Assembly (NCBI GenBank): GCA_019400425.1
Contig: JAFREE010000018.1
Coordinates: 1 to 64,000, forward strand
From: Hymenochaete sp. R1
Lineage: Eukaryota; Basidiomycota; Agaricomycetes; Hymenochaetales; Hymenochaetaceae
Direction of reading: 5' to 3'
DNA: 64,000 nucleotides
In this document: positions 1 through 12,440 of the stretch, in pieces
Numbering within the stretch: position 1 is the stretch's first letter
Layout: each line of letters opens with the position of its first letter
Notes under the pieces: generated by a model
The model's database searches: none
What the model saw: the letters and a program-made list of their open reading frames with translations, nothing else
What the model was told of the DNA's origin: nothing
Position numbers and translations under genes: made by a program

Positions 1-86
1 TAAAGTTTTGGTCTCGTTTTGAATGAATGCTCACAAGCTTGATGATGTAAGCACACAGAATGATGTAATTGAGTAATAAAATGTTT

Positions 87-152
87 TGACTAATGTAGTA
101 CGTAACGTTCTGACTAATATAGTACGTAACAATCTGACTAATGTAGTATTTC
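87..152. repeat. 24-bp tandem repeat, about 2.7 units
   Basis: Units at 87-110, 111-134 and a partial one at 135-152 all begin TGACTAAT(G/A)TAGTA. Nothing coding overlaps it. Confidence 0.85.
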
Positions 153-205
153 TAATGCTCTTATGTCATTTCGGCACGGTCTTCCGGTTACTCATTACCC
201 AAGCC

Positions 206-241
206 GGTGATGGAAACGGTGATGGAAACGGTGACGGATAC
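206..241. repeat. 12-bp tandem repeat, 3 units
   Basis: GGTGATGGAAAC occurs at 206-217 and 218-229, followed by the variant GGTGACGGATAC at 230-241. The rest of 1-609 shows no supportable gene; it is the 5' flank of the first array copy. Confidence 0.8.
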
Positions 242-609
242 GGAAATTAATCCGCGCGATTTGCCGGTGTCCTCTTAATTCCAGTGCATCAAGATCTATT
301 CCATGCACCCCGAGTGCTTCTTTCTAAAGACATTTGGCCCGCAATATCATTGATATCTAAAGATTCGACTGTACTGATGCGTGCGCTGGCAGGACATAAC
401 GACACCCATTGATATTGGAGCTACGCGTTAGCAATTGGAAGGTGCTATCACTCATCTATTCCAAAGGCCCGATCTCAGATCATCACATTCGCAATTGATT
501 CTGACTGACTTGATATAGGTACAGACAACAGACCTGGTATATTCAGGCTTAGGCGGGCATAGGAGTATAAGATGCATCCATGCCGGATAGTCGCTCAACC
601 ATTTCCACC

Positions 610-2840
610 ATGCTATCGAACACCACCCTTGCCCTTCACGACATTGTTGAAACTGCATCTCGGCAGGAGGTATCTGGATGGGTTGAGGAACATGTCATTC
701 AAATAAACCTTTCTATTGTGATAGCATCTGCTCTTCTTTACGATTCATGTCAGTATCTTTTTATTTGGCGAACAGCCTATCCACTAATTCAAGTTTGTTT
801 CAGTATGCACATTTGACAAAGAAGTACGTGGGCTTGTACGTTCCTTTGCTAATCCTTTTTTACGTGGATTGCGAACAGGTCAAGTACTTTTGGGTATGCG
901 TTTCCTGCGTTGTCATCACCTTGCATACTAATGACATGGTTTGGAATAGTTTGCCCCTTTCAACATCACCAAAATTGTGTATTTCTTGGCGAGTTCTCGA
1001 GAAAGTGTTCCTTTTAGTTGCATGCTTAGAGAAAACTCAGAATCGCTACATTGGTATAGTCGGGTCAGTGCTACGCATATTTGGTACGTATGTAAATATT
1101 AAAGGAATTGTGATTGAGCTCACCGATTTCTAGAAGGATCTTTAAATAGAACACTACTAGAGTGTGTGGGCCATATTCTTTATCTGCTTAAGACACTAAG
1201 GATTGTATCTAGATGTACGTTCTAAGGCGTTAATTACTTTTCGGACATGGATATCACATAAACTCTAGGCAAACTGTATTCATGGATACCAGAAATTTCG
1301 TGTGAGTTGAAACAAGCTCTTTACCTTTTCCGCGCTGAGAAATGCAATAGTCGCGATCACCATCATCACCGTCGACTGTAAGATACCCCCGGGTTTTGCT
1401 GTGGTATTCTAACCAACTCGAATAGATATTCTGACCGTCAGAGTTCTGGCATTGTACCATAAGGGTACGCTTTTACCCCTTCGCCTACTTTTGATAGATT
1501 GGTCATCGTGAACCAGAAAAGTGGATTTCTATTTTTCTTTATTCCCTGCTGGGCCTTGAAGCTATCGGAAAATTATGTCTCATGATTTACGGTACCTCAA
1601 TTGAGAATAGTAAGCTGATTGCTTTCGATGTGTGGCATAGGTTTTGCTTATTTTCTATAGTTGTTACTTTCAGACTGGCAAGGGATACCACTTTTTGTGC
1701 GGATACAAATTCTCCCGCGCTGTTTATTGCTGTTCTTGATTGGTGCGTTATTACTTCTCAGATTTCTTCTTCTTCTGCCACTCACTGTCAATTTAGGGGC
1801 TTCCCTCTCGCATTTGGACTGCTGTTAGAGTCCGATCAAGACGTTGATCAGGAGTCTGACAAATCAGGGTCACGTGACAGCGACCTGAGATTACAAGAGA
1901 TCAGGCCTAAGCTCCGGCTTAGGTAACTGATTAGACAGAGTTCGAGTAAGATATCCCACCCAGGGATAGTCTTATAAGACAGGAGAGACAAGACAGAATG
2001 TATTGACCGGAAGAGACAAAAGGTCAAATCTAAAGTACAAGAGCTACAAGGTGAGGCTCTTATATAGGCCACCCGTCTACGAGGCTGTGTACTAGTACAT
2101 GAGAAGAAACAGACGAATAAGGAAGGTGTCTTAGTAAGACGCCTGACTGATGCTGTGCACAGATCACATGCGATCATGTGCACGGAATGTCATGGAAATA
2201 CAAAGAACAAGATGACAAAGAAAGGAAATGAAGTAATCGGGGTACTTGACTAAGCACATGAACGGTGTTGAACCGTAACAACTGCTGCTTCTGATCCTGG
2301 CTCTAGTCAAAGCTGTGGAATACTGGCAATCAAAGACACTTACGGTGTCACGGCTCGTCAAGATCCTCATCACGGATCAGATTATGTACTTCGCTGCGTG
2401 AGCCCTCTTGACCCTTTTTTGCTGGGCTGATCTCATGCTGGTAAAAGTGTTATAATAAGCTCGCTTTTTTCAATATTGATCGATGTGAGCGCCTGGACCC
2501 GAGTTGCAGCGCAAGTTCTGTTAGTGGGTATAGCAAATCCTACGCTTCTCTGCATCCTCGGAAGTCGAATGTTCTTTAACTTGAAAGAGGCAGGAGAAGC
2601 CGACATCAACGAAGGGACAAATGTTAGCTCTCACTCAAGTCTTCCCACCTTCAGTAGCATTCATTTCAACGAAATTAACAACGAAGGCAATCAGTGAGTC
2701 ATTTGCTTTTTCTTCAAGTTGAAGGTTTACGCAACTGACAAAGCTTCGACAGTAATGGCTCACAGTCAATTGGAGAAGGATCTACCTGCATTGGATTTTC
2801 AACGAATGCATCTGATGCAGCTACTTCCACAGAAGTCTGA
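610..2840 (+). pseudogene. DUF6533-like 7-TM gene, array copy P1, interrupted by a solo LTR
   Basis: The copy starts MLSNTTLALHDIVETA and follows the family exon plan: exon 1 at 610-748, exon 2 at 804-823, the VKYFW exon at 879-893, exon 4 at 950-988 and exon 5 at 1041-1083. The 2-nt exon is AT at 1213-1214, followed by KLYSWIPEIS. Exon 4 ends in a GC donor at 989-990. Exon 13 (LPLAFGLL) is cut at 1822 by a 458-bp LTR, and reading on gives a stop at 1924-1926. Downstream of the LTR exon 13 resumes, the last membrane exon (ANPTLLCILGSRMFFNLKEA) is intact, and the tail ends ATSTEV. Apart from the insertion the frame is preserved, so the disruption looks recent. A truncated protein could still be made. 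Confidence 0.85.
1823..2280. mobile_element. solo LTR of an LTR retrotransposon
   Basis: The 458-bp insertion begins TGTTA and ends TAACA, a 5-bp terminal inverted repeat of the TG...CA type. It is flanked by a perfect 5-bp target duplication, ACTGC at 1818-1822 and 2281-2285. Removing the element and one duplication restores the exon reading of neighbouring paralogues (GLLL-LALVKAVEYW). It contains a TATATAG-like stretch near 2061. No gag/pol, primer-binding site or second LTR is present, so it is a recombined solo LTR. Orientation was not determined. Confidence 0.9.
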
Positions 2841-4833
2841 AAGACTTTTGGAGTTACGCCCGAAACCGAGGCCCGACGAATATTCTTCTAGTGGATGTAG
2901 TATTTGATCTTTCAAATTCATTACCACTTTATTATCACCATCTTGCTTGTTCCGACACGTCATTCTTATATCAGTGGTATGCATCATGGAGCGGTCACTC
3001 ATCTACTTGCGTTGTATTTAGTAGTATGTTACAATATTGCAATAGATGTGTCTGCGCAACGAAATCATTTCTGCGCTCCGGTTTGAGTCAAGGTGAAAAT
3101 TCAGCGTCAGAATGCGCACCGTGCGAGAGAAGCCAGGACTTGAATGGGCAGCGACTCGGACAGAACTTGAACAACGACGACGCTGCCTCCATAGACCAGC
3201 TTAAGAAGAAACCTAGGATAGTAGGAGGCACCAGCGAATATCGATGCATGAATACAAGCTAAATTTTGTCTGCGGACTCCTTTGTTTTCAGACTTGAAAT
3301 CACAAACGTATAATCATATATGCACATATGATAATTACATATTTTCTAGCCTTTCCATTTGCGGGGCGGGCTTCACAATTTCAACCTTCCTCAATCCCGA
3401 AAAGGAAGGAACCTCTCTCTTTTAAGCGAGCCACATCCTGACCTGACACGAAATTCTCGCAGGCGTTGCGCACTCTCAGAGTGTTTCGAAGGCGGTTCGA
3501 GGAGCGAGGTCGAGTAATCTGCGGACATTAGTTGCCATCGTGTTTCGAGCGAGCAGTGTGGGTGCTATGGTAGATGGAGGGGTCGAAGGTGATTGACGCA
3601 TGTTTAGTTTGGGCTTGAGTTGAGACCAGCAACAATGAACGCACTTGAGCTGTCATAACCTCATGACCATCCTTGTACAGCAACGAACATCTCATTGCAG
3701 ATGCATTGTAACGCATGAGCTATCATACTCAAGTCGTTGTCTTAAAAGATTGTGCGACCTGTGTATCCAAGAAGTTGGCGCTACACTGCTAACCATACAA
3801 TGGGGCGTATCTGAACGAACTGAGGCCCGATGAACGCAGAAATACAAGGATCGAGAAGATCTCGACAGTATGAAAGACCAGAACGAAAGCTGTTGTATTG
3901 ATGATCATGATGGTGAGATCAGATGCGTAAAGGAGAAGGAGTGGTAGTGCCCAACGATGCCAACGTTGTTCAACTTGTTACCCGACATCGTCGTTGAAGC
4001 CGACCCGCGCGTCGATCAAGACTCACGCTCACAGCCGGACAATGAAAAAGTGAATGGCGAGCAGCTTTGCGACCTCCACTCATGTCGATGTGCTATCTCA
4101 ACGGCCACCCATGCTCATTGACATGCTACTGTTAGCTAGAGCAACGCTATACAGGCGGAATCAGTTTGACTTCCCTGGGGATATTCAATGATGATCTGAC
4201 CTCTTCTCTTCGCAAAGCATCCGAGTCGTCACTACCTATCTCTTTCGAAATGAAAGAATCAAGAGGATCAGCAGTGCAGAGATACATCTGACACGCCCGA
4301 GCATCTCAAAAGCAAAGATGAGGAGATGAGAAGCATACAGGATGCATCTGAGGATACGGACGATGATGGTTCGATCGACAGCACTCCCAGGCGATGTTCG
4401 CAGAAGGGATCAGAGACGAAGCAAGTGTTTTTTCTTTTAAATATTGTAACTTCCCTCATCAACTTGAATTGTCCATGCCGACCTGAGTATTGTATTATAT
4501 GGACTCACCTCGTTTTACAGGGCCCATTCATCTCTCATTTGAGAGCTCATCTACTTCTACCACGTAGCCCTTCACTCAGTATCTCACAGCAAATTGTTGC
4601 GGAACATTGCTCTGTGCCAATCGTATCTACATCTGGGTAAACGACTAGATCGCTGTGCATGCACTACGAGACAGAATAATGCGACAATTATCTTTAACAT
4701 TATACAAGTGAGATGTCGCTTCTACGTCAATAGCCTTGGTCTCAGCTCATTACTCTTCTCTGTTGACTGTGAATACAACTCGAAAAGTTGATCCGATCGA
4801 GCCAGTATATGTTGAAAGGGATGGTTGTAGCAC
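2841..4833. other. intergenic, no supportable gene
   Basis: Only short unrelated ORFs are seen. The motif GCGTCGATCAAG near 4010, about 860 bp upstream of the next start, matches part of the 17-mer repeated upstream of three minus-strand copies, in the same orientation relative to the gene. A match to the ATCGACGTG-type motif lies near 4082-4100. Confidence 0.6.
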
Positions 4834-4840
4834 TATAAAA
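4834..4840 (+). promoter_or_regulatory. TATA box of array copy P2
   Basis: TATAAAA lies 39-45 bp upstream of the start codon. Paralogues carry a similar box at a similar distance. Confidence 0.65.
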
Positions 4841-4878
4841 TGTGCCAGTTCTGAAAATACGCCCACTCATCATTTACC

Positions 4879-6632
4879 ATGCTATCCAATACCACCATCG
4901 TACTCCGAGGTGTTGACGGATACTTTCTCCCGGACGAGGTGTATTATTGGGTAAATAGATCTATTGTCTCCGGTTACTTATACACTGTAGTAGCATCTGC
5001 GCTAATTTATGATTCATGTGAGTATTCTCTTTCTCTAGTAGCTCGCTCCTCTAATGTACTTTAGTATGCACCTTGGACAAAGAAGTATGTAAAGGCGCTC
5101 GTGCAGCTTTCTATCAATCTCTACTAATCACTACAATTTGATTAGGTTAAATATTTCTGGGTACGCCTTGAGAATCCTTGCGGCCTTCAGTTGCATAGAC
5201 TGACAAGGTTTTTAACAGTCTGGCCCTTTCAGTATCACCAAACTGGTTTATTTCTTGGCGAGTGATGTGACAATATTCTCCTTTATTCCCTACTGAGAAT
5301 AATACAGAACCGCTATATTGGCGTTGTCGGGGCGATAATGGAAATATGGGGTACGTCAAATCCACTCAAAGATTCATACACAAGGTTTATGGAATATACA
5401 GCGTTCTCCTTCAATAGTACTTTATTCGAGTACGTGCCTCAGATCACAACGCGTTTGAAGATTGCTTATTGGCTACAGATGTGCGTCGTTTGGTGCTGTA
5501 TGCTCCATGGCAAGAATCACATGTATGCTGTAGGTAACTTGTACGCTTGGCTGCCTGACATATCATGTGAGTGAAAGCAGACTGCTTCTGTCTATATGCT
5601 AACAAAAGTTTAGACTGCATCATCATCACTATCGACTGTAAGATTCTTATTTTTTGCCACTGTAGTGCCTTAACCGATATGAACAGACATTCTGACCGTT
5701 AGAGTGTTGGCTTTGTACCATAAAGGTACGCGTGTATATCTTTTCGCCTTTGAACGTTCAGTCTTAGAGACGCAGAGAAGAAGATTTCGGTTGTTCTTTA
5801 TGCCTTGCTGATCCTTGAAGCCATTGCAAAAATGACTCTGATGATTGTCGGCATTTCGTCTGAGGGCAGTAAGCTGCTTTCCTTTTGTATGTGTCTCTAA
5901 TTCTGCTGATCGACTATAGTTGTCATTGGTGGTCTCGCAAAGGACGCCACTACTTGCGCTATTAGAAATGCACTCCACCCGGTCCTCTATGCTCTCGATT
6001 GGTATGTCAAAAGAACGCTTCGGTAACCATTGCGCCATTCATATTTTGTATAGGGGTATTCCTCTCGTATATGGCCTGCTGCTCTTGGTTCTAGCCTTGG
6101 TCAAAGCCGTTGAATACTGGCGTCTGGAGGCATTTCATGGGTCCCGGCTTGTCAAGGTTCTCATGACGGACCAAATTATGTATTTTTCAGCGTTGGTGTC
6201 TTTCCCTATCCTCACTTTACTAAACTAATACTGGAAAAAAGGGTTATAACAAGCTCGGCTTTCGAAATATTGAGCGATTTCGATACGACATCATTAGCTA
6301 GAGTGCAAACTTTCTTATCCGCTGTGGGAAACCCTACGCTCCTATGTATCCTCGGCAGCCGGATGTTCTTCAATCTCAAAGAAGCAGGTGAGGCCGGAGT
6401 GAATGAAGGAACGAACGTCAACTCTCATCCGAGTCGCTCTACCGTCAGCAGCATTCACTTTGATGAGCCAAACAATGGGGTTGATCGGTGAGTGCACGCA
6501 ACTATTTTTTTCAAACAAATTGTTGAACGAGAGAGCTTCTACAGAAGTGGCTCACAGTCCATCGGACACGAAGCGGTCGGCAATAGTTCCTTGTCGGGAT
6601 CGTCCATCGCTTTCACTCCGGAGGAAGTTTAA
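4879..6632 (+). CDS. DUF6533-like 7-TM protein, array copy P2
   Basis: Apparently intact 15-exon gene. The start MLSNTTIVLRGV matches the paralogues. Exon 1 (4879-5017) carries the first membrane segment, VSGYLYTVVASALIYDS. The next exons give LCTLDKE, VKYFW and GPFSITKLVYFL. Exon 4 ends in a GC donor at 5258-5259. The 2-nt exon is AT at 5479-5480 and gives E-C before NLYAWLPDIS. Exon 9 is one codon shorter than in paralogues but phase is kept. The penultimate exon has NPTLLCILGSRMFFNLKEA, then NEGTNVNSHPS and SSIHFDEPN. The tail ends FTPEEV. Function is unknown. Confidence 0.85.
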
Positions 6633-7928
6633 AACGCTCCCAAGAGGCACCTTTGAGGCGTAGGCTGGCGAAAGGCATTTCAAATACGCTGAGTTCCAAG
6701 TTTCCAGGATTCCGAGTACTTATTTTTCGCTCTCCTTTGTTCTATGCTTTCAGTCCCCTTATTTATGAGTAGGGTTTGTCACAAAGCTGGCTTTTATTCG
6801 GATCGTATTTATTGGCACGGTGTTATGTTACGGTGTTGCTACGTATGCATGTTTGTTTGGGAAAGAGTTTATCAGCGTTGTACATGTATATTTGGTTTAT
6901 GTTTCAAGTAAGGTGCAAGACAACGGGTTGAAGGATATTGGCCCGAAATATCAGCAATGAGAGTGAGGATTTAAGCTTGAACCTCGATCAATCATTAGAT
7001 TGCGCAGAGGACGTTCACTGGATAACAACAGATGCATCATCACTTGGACTCTTCAAGGTGACTGTTAGAGAGTCAGTGTCGATCAAGGATCATCCCAAAA
7101 GTCTACCGCGACGATTCCGCTCAGTGTTCACTGTACGCTGCCTTCCATCATCCTTCGCAATTCAAAATGCTGTCGTTATCTCGCTTTCACTGTTTGACTG
7201 TCGATATCTAATTCTAGAGCCACTGCCATGTTACCATCCACTCCACTTTCGGTCGTGTTAAAGCTGGCATCGCGTCTCGAATCCATGCAAGATCTCAACC
7301 ACTGGCAGTGGCAATACGTTGCGACGCATCTGAATATGAAACTTCGTCGTCACGACTTCTTCGGAGCTATATGCTCCTCCGACTCCGCGCATCTCAGAAG
7401 TGTGATGGAAGTGATGGAGGAGCCCTCAGGATCTATCTGGACATACAAATGCAAACCATCTAAAAATGAGTTTACATTCACTAAACAAAATACCGGACCA
7501 TTTTCGATCTTCAATAGATGCGTGACTGGTGCTAATTGGAGGGATAAGAATCAAGTGAGTTCCTGTTCAATATTGCGCCTTTGCCTCCTATCAAATCACG
7601 GTGGGCTTTACGCCGCAAAGACTCACTCTATCCTACAGTGCCTCTTCGCTACATCCACCACGTCAAAGTGTATCTAATGGCCATATATGGTTCTCGTAAA
7701 AAGATGCACCGTGATAGTAACATCAACATTCAACTACTCGACTGGATTGTTTATGCGCCGAAAGTGAAAAAAGGTGCATTGTAGCCATCAGCGTCAGAGC
7801 CATTCAAAATCCGTATTGCATCCGCCGCACCAGCCTATCAAGCTCACCATTTCCCTCCGCTGATTTGAAAGTACATTCACGATCCCGGACAGCAAAGCTT
7901 ATAAGTTTGGTTAAGGAGACTGGTCTGG
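6633..7928. other. intergenic with one unassigned ORF (7228-7677)
   Basis: A 149-codon plus-strand ORF starts MLPSTPLSVVLKLASRLE at 7228 and ends at 7677. An in-frame 84-nt GT-AG stretch (7555-7638) could be an intron. I recognise no family, it has no membrane segment, and no other array interval shows a matching ORF. It may be a gene fragment or chance. Confidence 0.3.
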
Positions 7929-7936
7929 TATATAAT
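7929..7936 (+). promoter_or_regulatory. TATA box of array copy P3
   Basis: TATATAAT lies 37-44 bp upstream of the ATG at 7973, the same spacing as in other copies. Confidence 0.65.
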
Positions 7937-7972
7937 GGATTTCAGTTCGGTACTGGCCCATTCACTTTCGCC

Positions 7973-9755
7973 ATGTTTTCCAACTCCACCAGTGCCCTTC
8001 GCGATGTTGCTGTGAGCCTACCTCCGGAAGAGGTGTTTGGATGGGTCAAGGGAAGTAGCCTTTCCGGATACCTCTTCTCTGTGGTAGCAGCTGCTTTAAT
8101 ATACGATTCCTGTAAGCAAATCAAACCTCCGCAACTGATTTGGCTAATTTGTTTTAGTATGCACCTTTGATAATGAAGTATGTACTAGAGCCACTTGAAA
8201 TGTGTCCTCCGCTAAATGATTTTGCATACTCATTAGGTCAAATACTTCTGGGCAAGCTCTCCTGTGTTTCGACTGCCTCGCTTTTCTTTGACTCGGCTGG
8301 GAATAGTTTGCTCCTTTCAACCTCACCAAGACGGTCTATTTCTTGGTTAGCCCTTCGGCGATACAGCTTTTTTTCATAGTGCTTACAGTAACACAGAATC
8401 GCTATGTTGGCATTGTTGGATCTGTGCTACGAGTACCTGGCATGTCGATTGGATGAAAGGTTTACATTCTGACTCTAATATATTAGTTTTTGCAGTGGTC
8501 TTTCTCAATATCACGCTATTCGAGTGCGTGCCTCATATTCCAATGTAGTAAACAGGCTGACAATTTTTTCAGGTGTATGTACTTCAACGCCGAAAGACTT
8601 AGGCTACGAGTAATGCATAAACTCTAGGTAAATGGTACAAATGGATACCTAACATTTCGTGTGAGTGAAAATCAACTCTACTTTTGTTCGTATACCGAAA
8701 AAAGTGATAGATTCAATCACAATCATATCAATTGATTGTAAGGTAACAAGTTGTGGCCGTACAACGTCCTGATAATCCTGCGCAGATATTTTAACTATTA
8801 GGGTTCTGGCCCTGTACCATAACGGTACGTTTACATGCCTCTCTATTCCATGATTTAGCAGAAAGAGAGAGACAAACAGGAAAAATGATTTCAATCGTTC
8901 TTCGTGTCCTACTCGGTCTTGAGGCTACCGCCAAAATCTGCCTGATGATCTACATCACTTCAACGGAGGGCCGTAAGTTGTTCTCTCCGCATCTATATCA
9001 CTGCTCCCGCTTAATGTTGACAGTTGCAATCATTGGATTGGCAAAGGATACCACAGCTTGCGCTACATTGAACGCCCCCGCACCGATTTTTGATGTGCTC
9101 GATTGGTATGTCATTGAATTTGGTAACGTTCATGCTCTCTCATTGTCTGTATAGGGGAATTCCCCTCGTATTTGGTCTGGTCCTTTTGATTTTAGCCCTG
9201 GTCAAAGCTGTGGAATATTGGCGTCTGAAAGCATTCCACGGGTCACGACTCGTCAAGGTCCTCATGACGGACCAGATCGTCTACTTTACCGCGTCAGTTT
9301 CCACTGGCCTTCTTTGCGGCACCGCTCTCATGCCAGGAAAAGGGTTATAATGAGCTCGGTTTTCTCAATAATAAGCGACGTGAACCTTGCGAACTTTTTG
9401 ACAGTGCAAAGCCTGTTGTTCACTGCGGGCAACCCGACACTTCTGTGCATCCTTGGAAATCGAATGTTCTTCAACATGAAAGAAGCAGGAAAGGCCGGTC
9501 TTAATGAAGGAACGAATGTCGGCTCTCACCCAAGCCAATCTACCGTCAGCAGCATTCATTTCGACGAGCTTGCAAACGAAGGAGATCAGTGAGCGTATGC
9601 CATTTATCTTTTCTTATAGATAGATATATGGTTGACAGAGTGTTGGTTGTAGCAGCTCACAGTTAATTGGAGACGAGGAATGGAGCTTTGGAGATCAAGG
9701 TAGCTATGAGTACGCACTCAAGTTACTGTCTTCATATATTGACCTTATCTCTTAG
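7973..9755 (+). CDS. DUF6533-like 7-TM protein, array copy P3
   Basis: Starts MFSNSTSALRDVAVSL; exon 1 ends in LSGYLFSVVAAALIYDS. Later exons read LCTFDNE, VKYFW, FAPFNLTKTVYFL and NRYVGIVGSVLRV. Two introns need GC donors, after VKYFW (8252-8253) and after exon 5 (8440-8441). The 2-nt exon is GT at 8573-8574, followed by KWYKWIPNIS. Exon 11 seems extended at its 5' end (AERERQTGKMISIVL) unless an internal acceptor is used. The penultimate exon has LCILGNRMFFNMKEA, so the usual S-R-M is N-R-M. The last exon has drifted and ends at TAG 9753-9755, without the usual EV end. Intact if the GC introns splice. Confidence 0.78.
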
Positions 9756-10693
9756 AGACAACAAGCCTACGATATGATGGATGTTGATATCGCTTCCTTC
9801 CTACTATTGAATTTCATCCAATATCCTTAATTCTCCCCCTTCTTGTCGTGGTGCGTATAGGTTTGTTGGGGTCTGACTCACTGAAATTTCTCCGCTTTCA
9901 ATCAGCTTTCGGTTGTCGGGGTAAGACGAGATCCTGTCCTAAAATAAAGGAATATATAGAGCTGTGGCCATCATACTTGACTGTTTACATGAGCCACAAC
10001 GCACCACGAAACAATCGGATCTCTTCCCCTTTGATGTTATCACAAGTCAACCATCTTCGAAGTAAGATGGAAGAGATTGAGGGGTTCACGGGGAAAAGTC
10101 GGGGCGGATACAATCTTCAATTATGAGACTCACACGACTCCTTGACGAGATGAAAACGCAATCCGACCGCTAGGATTAAAATATCCCTCTTTGGCTCAAC
10201 AAACTTCGTATTCATTCCAATCCTTCAATGGATTTATACATTAGATAGGTCAACTGGACCACTAACAAGGCAAAAAATTCGTCGTCATCGTACCATCACC
10301 ATCCTTCCTTACTAACTATTTCATTTCATAGACTTTCCTCATTTAGCGAAACGTATTCATCACCTCTATTGAGACTTCTTTTCTTCCACCACATCAAGAC
10401 CTGTACAAACTGCGCATCTGTTTGTTGTAAAGATCGTTCCTTGACAACAACATTGACGATCAAAGACTCGCTTGAAATGCTGTGACCAGTGCTATGAGGG
10501 TGAGTACAACAATCACCATTGAATCTTATTTCTGGCCCATATTCACCGTGTAGCTGGCTCGTTTGGAGATCAACAGCTCTTTCTGTCAATGTTCTATGCA
10601 CTTAGGCTGACGCAATTACCACACACTGATCGTAGCCGGCGTACAAATATTCGAAGCATTTCTGTGGGTTGCAAGTTGCTCATTTCGACTACC
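9756..10693. other. intergenic, nothing recognised
   Basis: 938 bp between copies P3 and P4 without a convincing ORF. The TATA element of P4 is weak compared with other copies. Confidence 0.6.
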
Positions 10694-12440
10694 ATGATAT
10701 CCAACACCACTATTGTTCTTCGAGATGCAACTGAAACCGCACCAGCCGAAGTAATACGTACACTGATAAAGGAATATGTCTTTTCTGGTTACCTCTTGAC
10801 TGTAGTAGCGTCTGCTTTGGTATACGATTCGTGTAGGTGCATCTTTTCTGTCCAATCGAGTTGCCTAATTCGTTACAGTATGCACCTTCGATAAAGAGGT
10901 ATGTCGCCGCGTGAAGACATTTATACAGCCCAATCGTTGATTCTGTATACCTCCAATCAGGTTAGGTACTTTTGGGTAAGTTCTATTGCGCTATCATTAC
11001 CTTGCACTTCATTTATGCTGTTTCATAGTTCGCCCCCTTCAATACCACCAAAATCGTCTATTTTTTGGTAAGATATCTTTTATATTTGTCTTTCATCTCA
11101 TATTCAAAAATCACACAGAATCGCTACGTTGGTATTGCTGGTGCATTATTTGTCACATTTGGTATGTATGTACGGTGAAAGTAGTGTGAACTAACTAACG
11201 GCATCACAGGATTTTCTCTCAATGTGACGCTTTTTGAGTACGTTTCTCCACATTTTATCGCATTTGAAAGCCTTACACTAATCTCTAGGTGTGCGTTATA
11301 CGCTTCTGAATGATCAAAAACACAAATAACTTGTGGGCTCCAGGCAAACTGTACACATGGCTACCCGCTGTCTCGTGTAAGCAAGTACAATTTTACTTTT
11401 CCTTCGCTCATTTAGAAAACAACAGATTCAATCACCATCATCTCTATCGACTGTAAGATTTCAAGCACGGCAGCGTAATACATGATTGATGTCGAACAGA
11501 TGTATTGATTATCAGGGTCCTGGCTCTGTACCAAAAAGGTGTGTTCTCCCGTCTTTTCTCCTTGTGATAATTTGGTAACAAATGTTCAGAAAAGAAGATT
11601 TCGATCATTCTTTATACCCTGCTCGGATTTGAAGCCATCTCAAAAGTCTGTCTGATGATTTATGGTACTTTAGATGAGGATCGTAAGTTATTGCATTAGT
11701 ATGCATGTCGTTACTCTGGCTTATTCTTTCAAATAGTGGTCATCGTTGGTCTAGCAAGGGACGCCACGTCCTGTTCTTTCACAAGGAACCCTCCTTTCAT
11801 TCTCCATGTTCTCGATTGGTATGCCAAAAATGTTGCTATTCGGTGTTCCGTCTCATTAATTGCATAGGACTATTCCTCTCGCATTTGGATTGCTGCTCTT
11901 ACTCTTGGCCCTGGTCAAAGCCGTCGAATATTGGCGTCTGAAGATGTTTCATGGGTCACGTCTCGTCAAAGTTCTTGTAACGGATCAAGTCAAGTATTTC
12001 TTCGCGTGAGTTATTTCTTTTCGATGCACTGTTTTTTTATATACTCACGCTATAAAAAGGATAATATTGAGCTCGGTCTTCACCATTGTGACTGACGTGG
12101 ACACCTCGTCACAGTTCAGCGTGCAACTTCTGTTGCAGGCAGTGGGAAACCCTACGCTCCTATGTATCCTCGGTAGCCGAATGTTCTTCAATCTGAAGGA
12201 AGCAGGAGAAGCAGGGCTTAACGAGGGAACAAATGTAGGTTCTTATGACTCTACTGCTAGCAGCATCCATTTCGATGAACCCATGATCGGGGACAATCAG
12301 TAAGCTCATGTCCTCTGTGTCTTCAAATTTATGATTGAGAAAGCTTCGATAGCAGTGGTTTGCAATCGATCGGAGACGACTCCGTCGGTTCCGTATCATT
12401 GGCGGTAGAATCTGTTACCATCGCTTCTGAAGAGGTCTGA
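10694..12440 (+). CDS. DUF6533-like 7-TM protein, array copy P4 (reference copy)
   Basis: Best-behaved copy, used as the family template. Its 15 exons are 139, 20, 15, 39, 43, 28, 2, 33, 27, 39, 93, 82, 138, 240 and 88 nt. The sum is 1,026 nt, or 341 aa plus stop, and every intron is GT-AG. Exon 1 has FSGYLLTVVASALVYDS. Joined exons then give LCTFDKE, VRYFW (10961-10975), FAPFNTTKIVYFL and NRYVGIAGALF. This pattern, an acidic E before a W and then a membrane helix ending in NRY, is the DUF6533 signature as I know it. The 2-nt exon is GT at 11289-11290 and creates E-C before KLYTWLPAVS. Further helices are in exons 9-10 (ITIISI, RVLAL), 11, 12-13 (LPLxFG type, LALVKAVEYW) and 14 (GNPTLLCILGSRMFFNLKEA). 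The cytosolic tail ends IASEEV. Molecular role is unknown; a receptor-like membrane protein is plausible. Confidence 0.88.

Noticed and set aside
87..241. Short direct repeats as a CRISPR-like array
   Set aside because: Units are directly tandem without unique spacers, and the DNA is eukaryotic.
1135..1240. Exon 6 of copy P1 as degenerate
   Set aside because: With acceptor TTCTAG it reads S-L-N-R-T-L-L-E in frame, so only the LTR breaks this copy.
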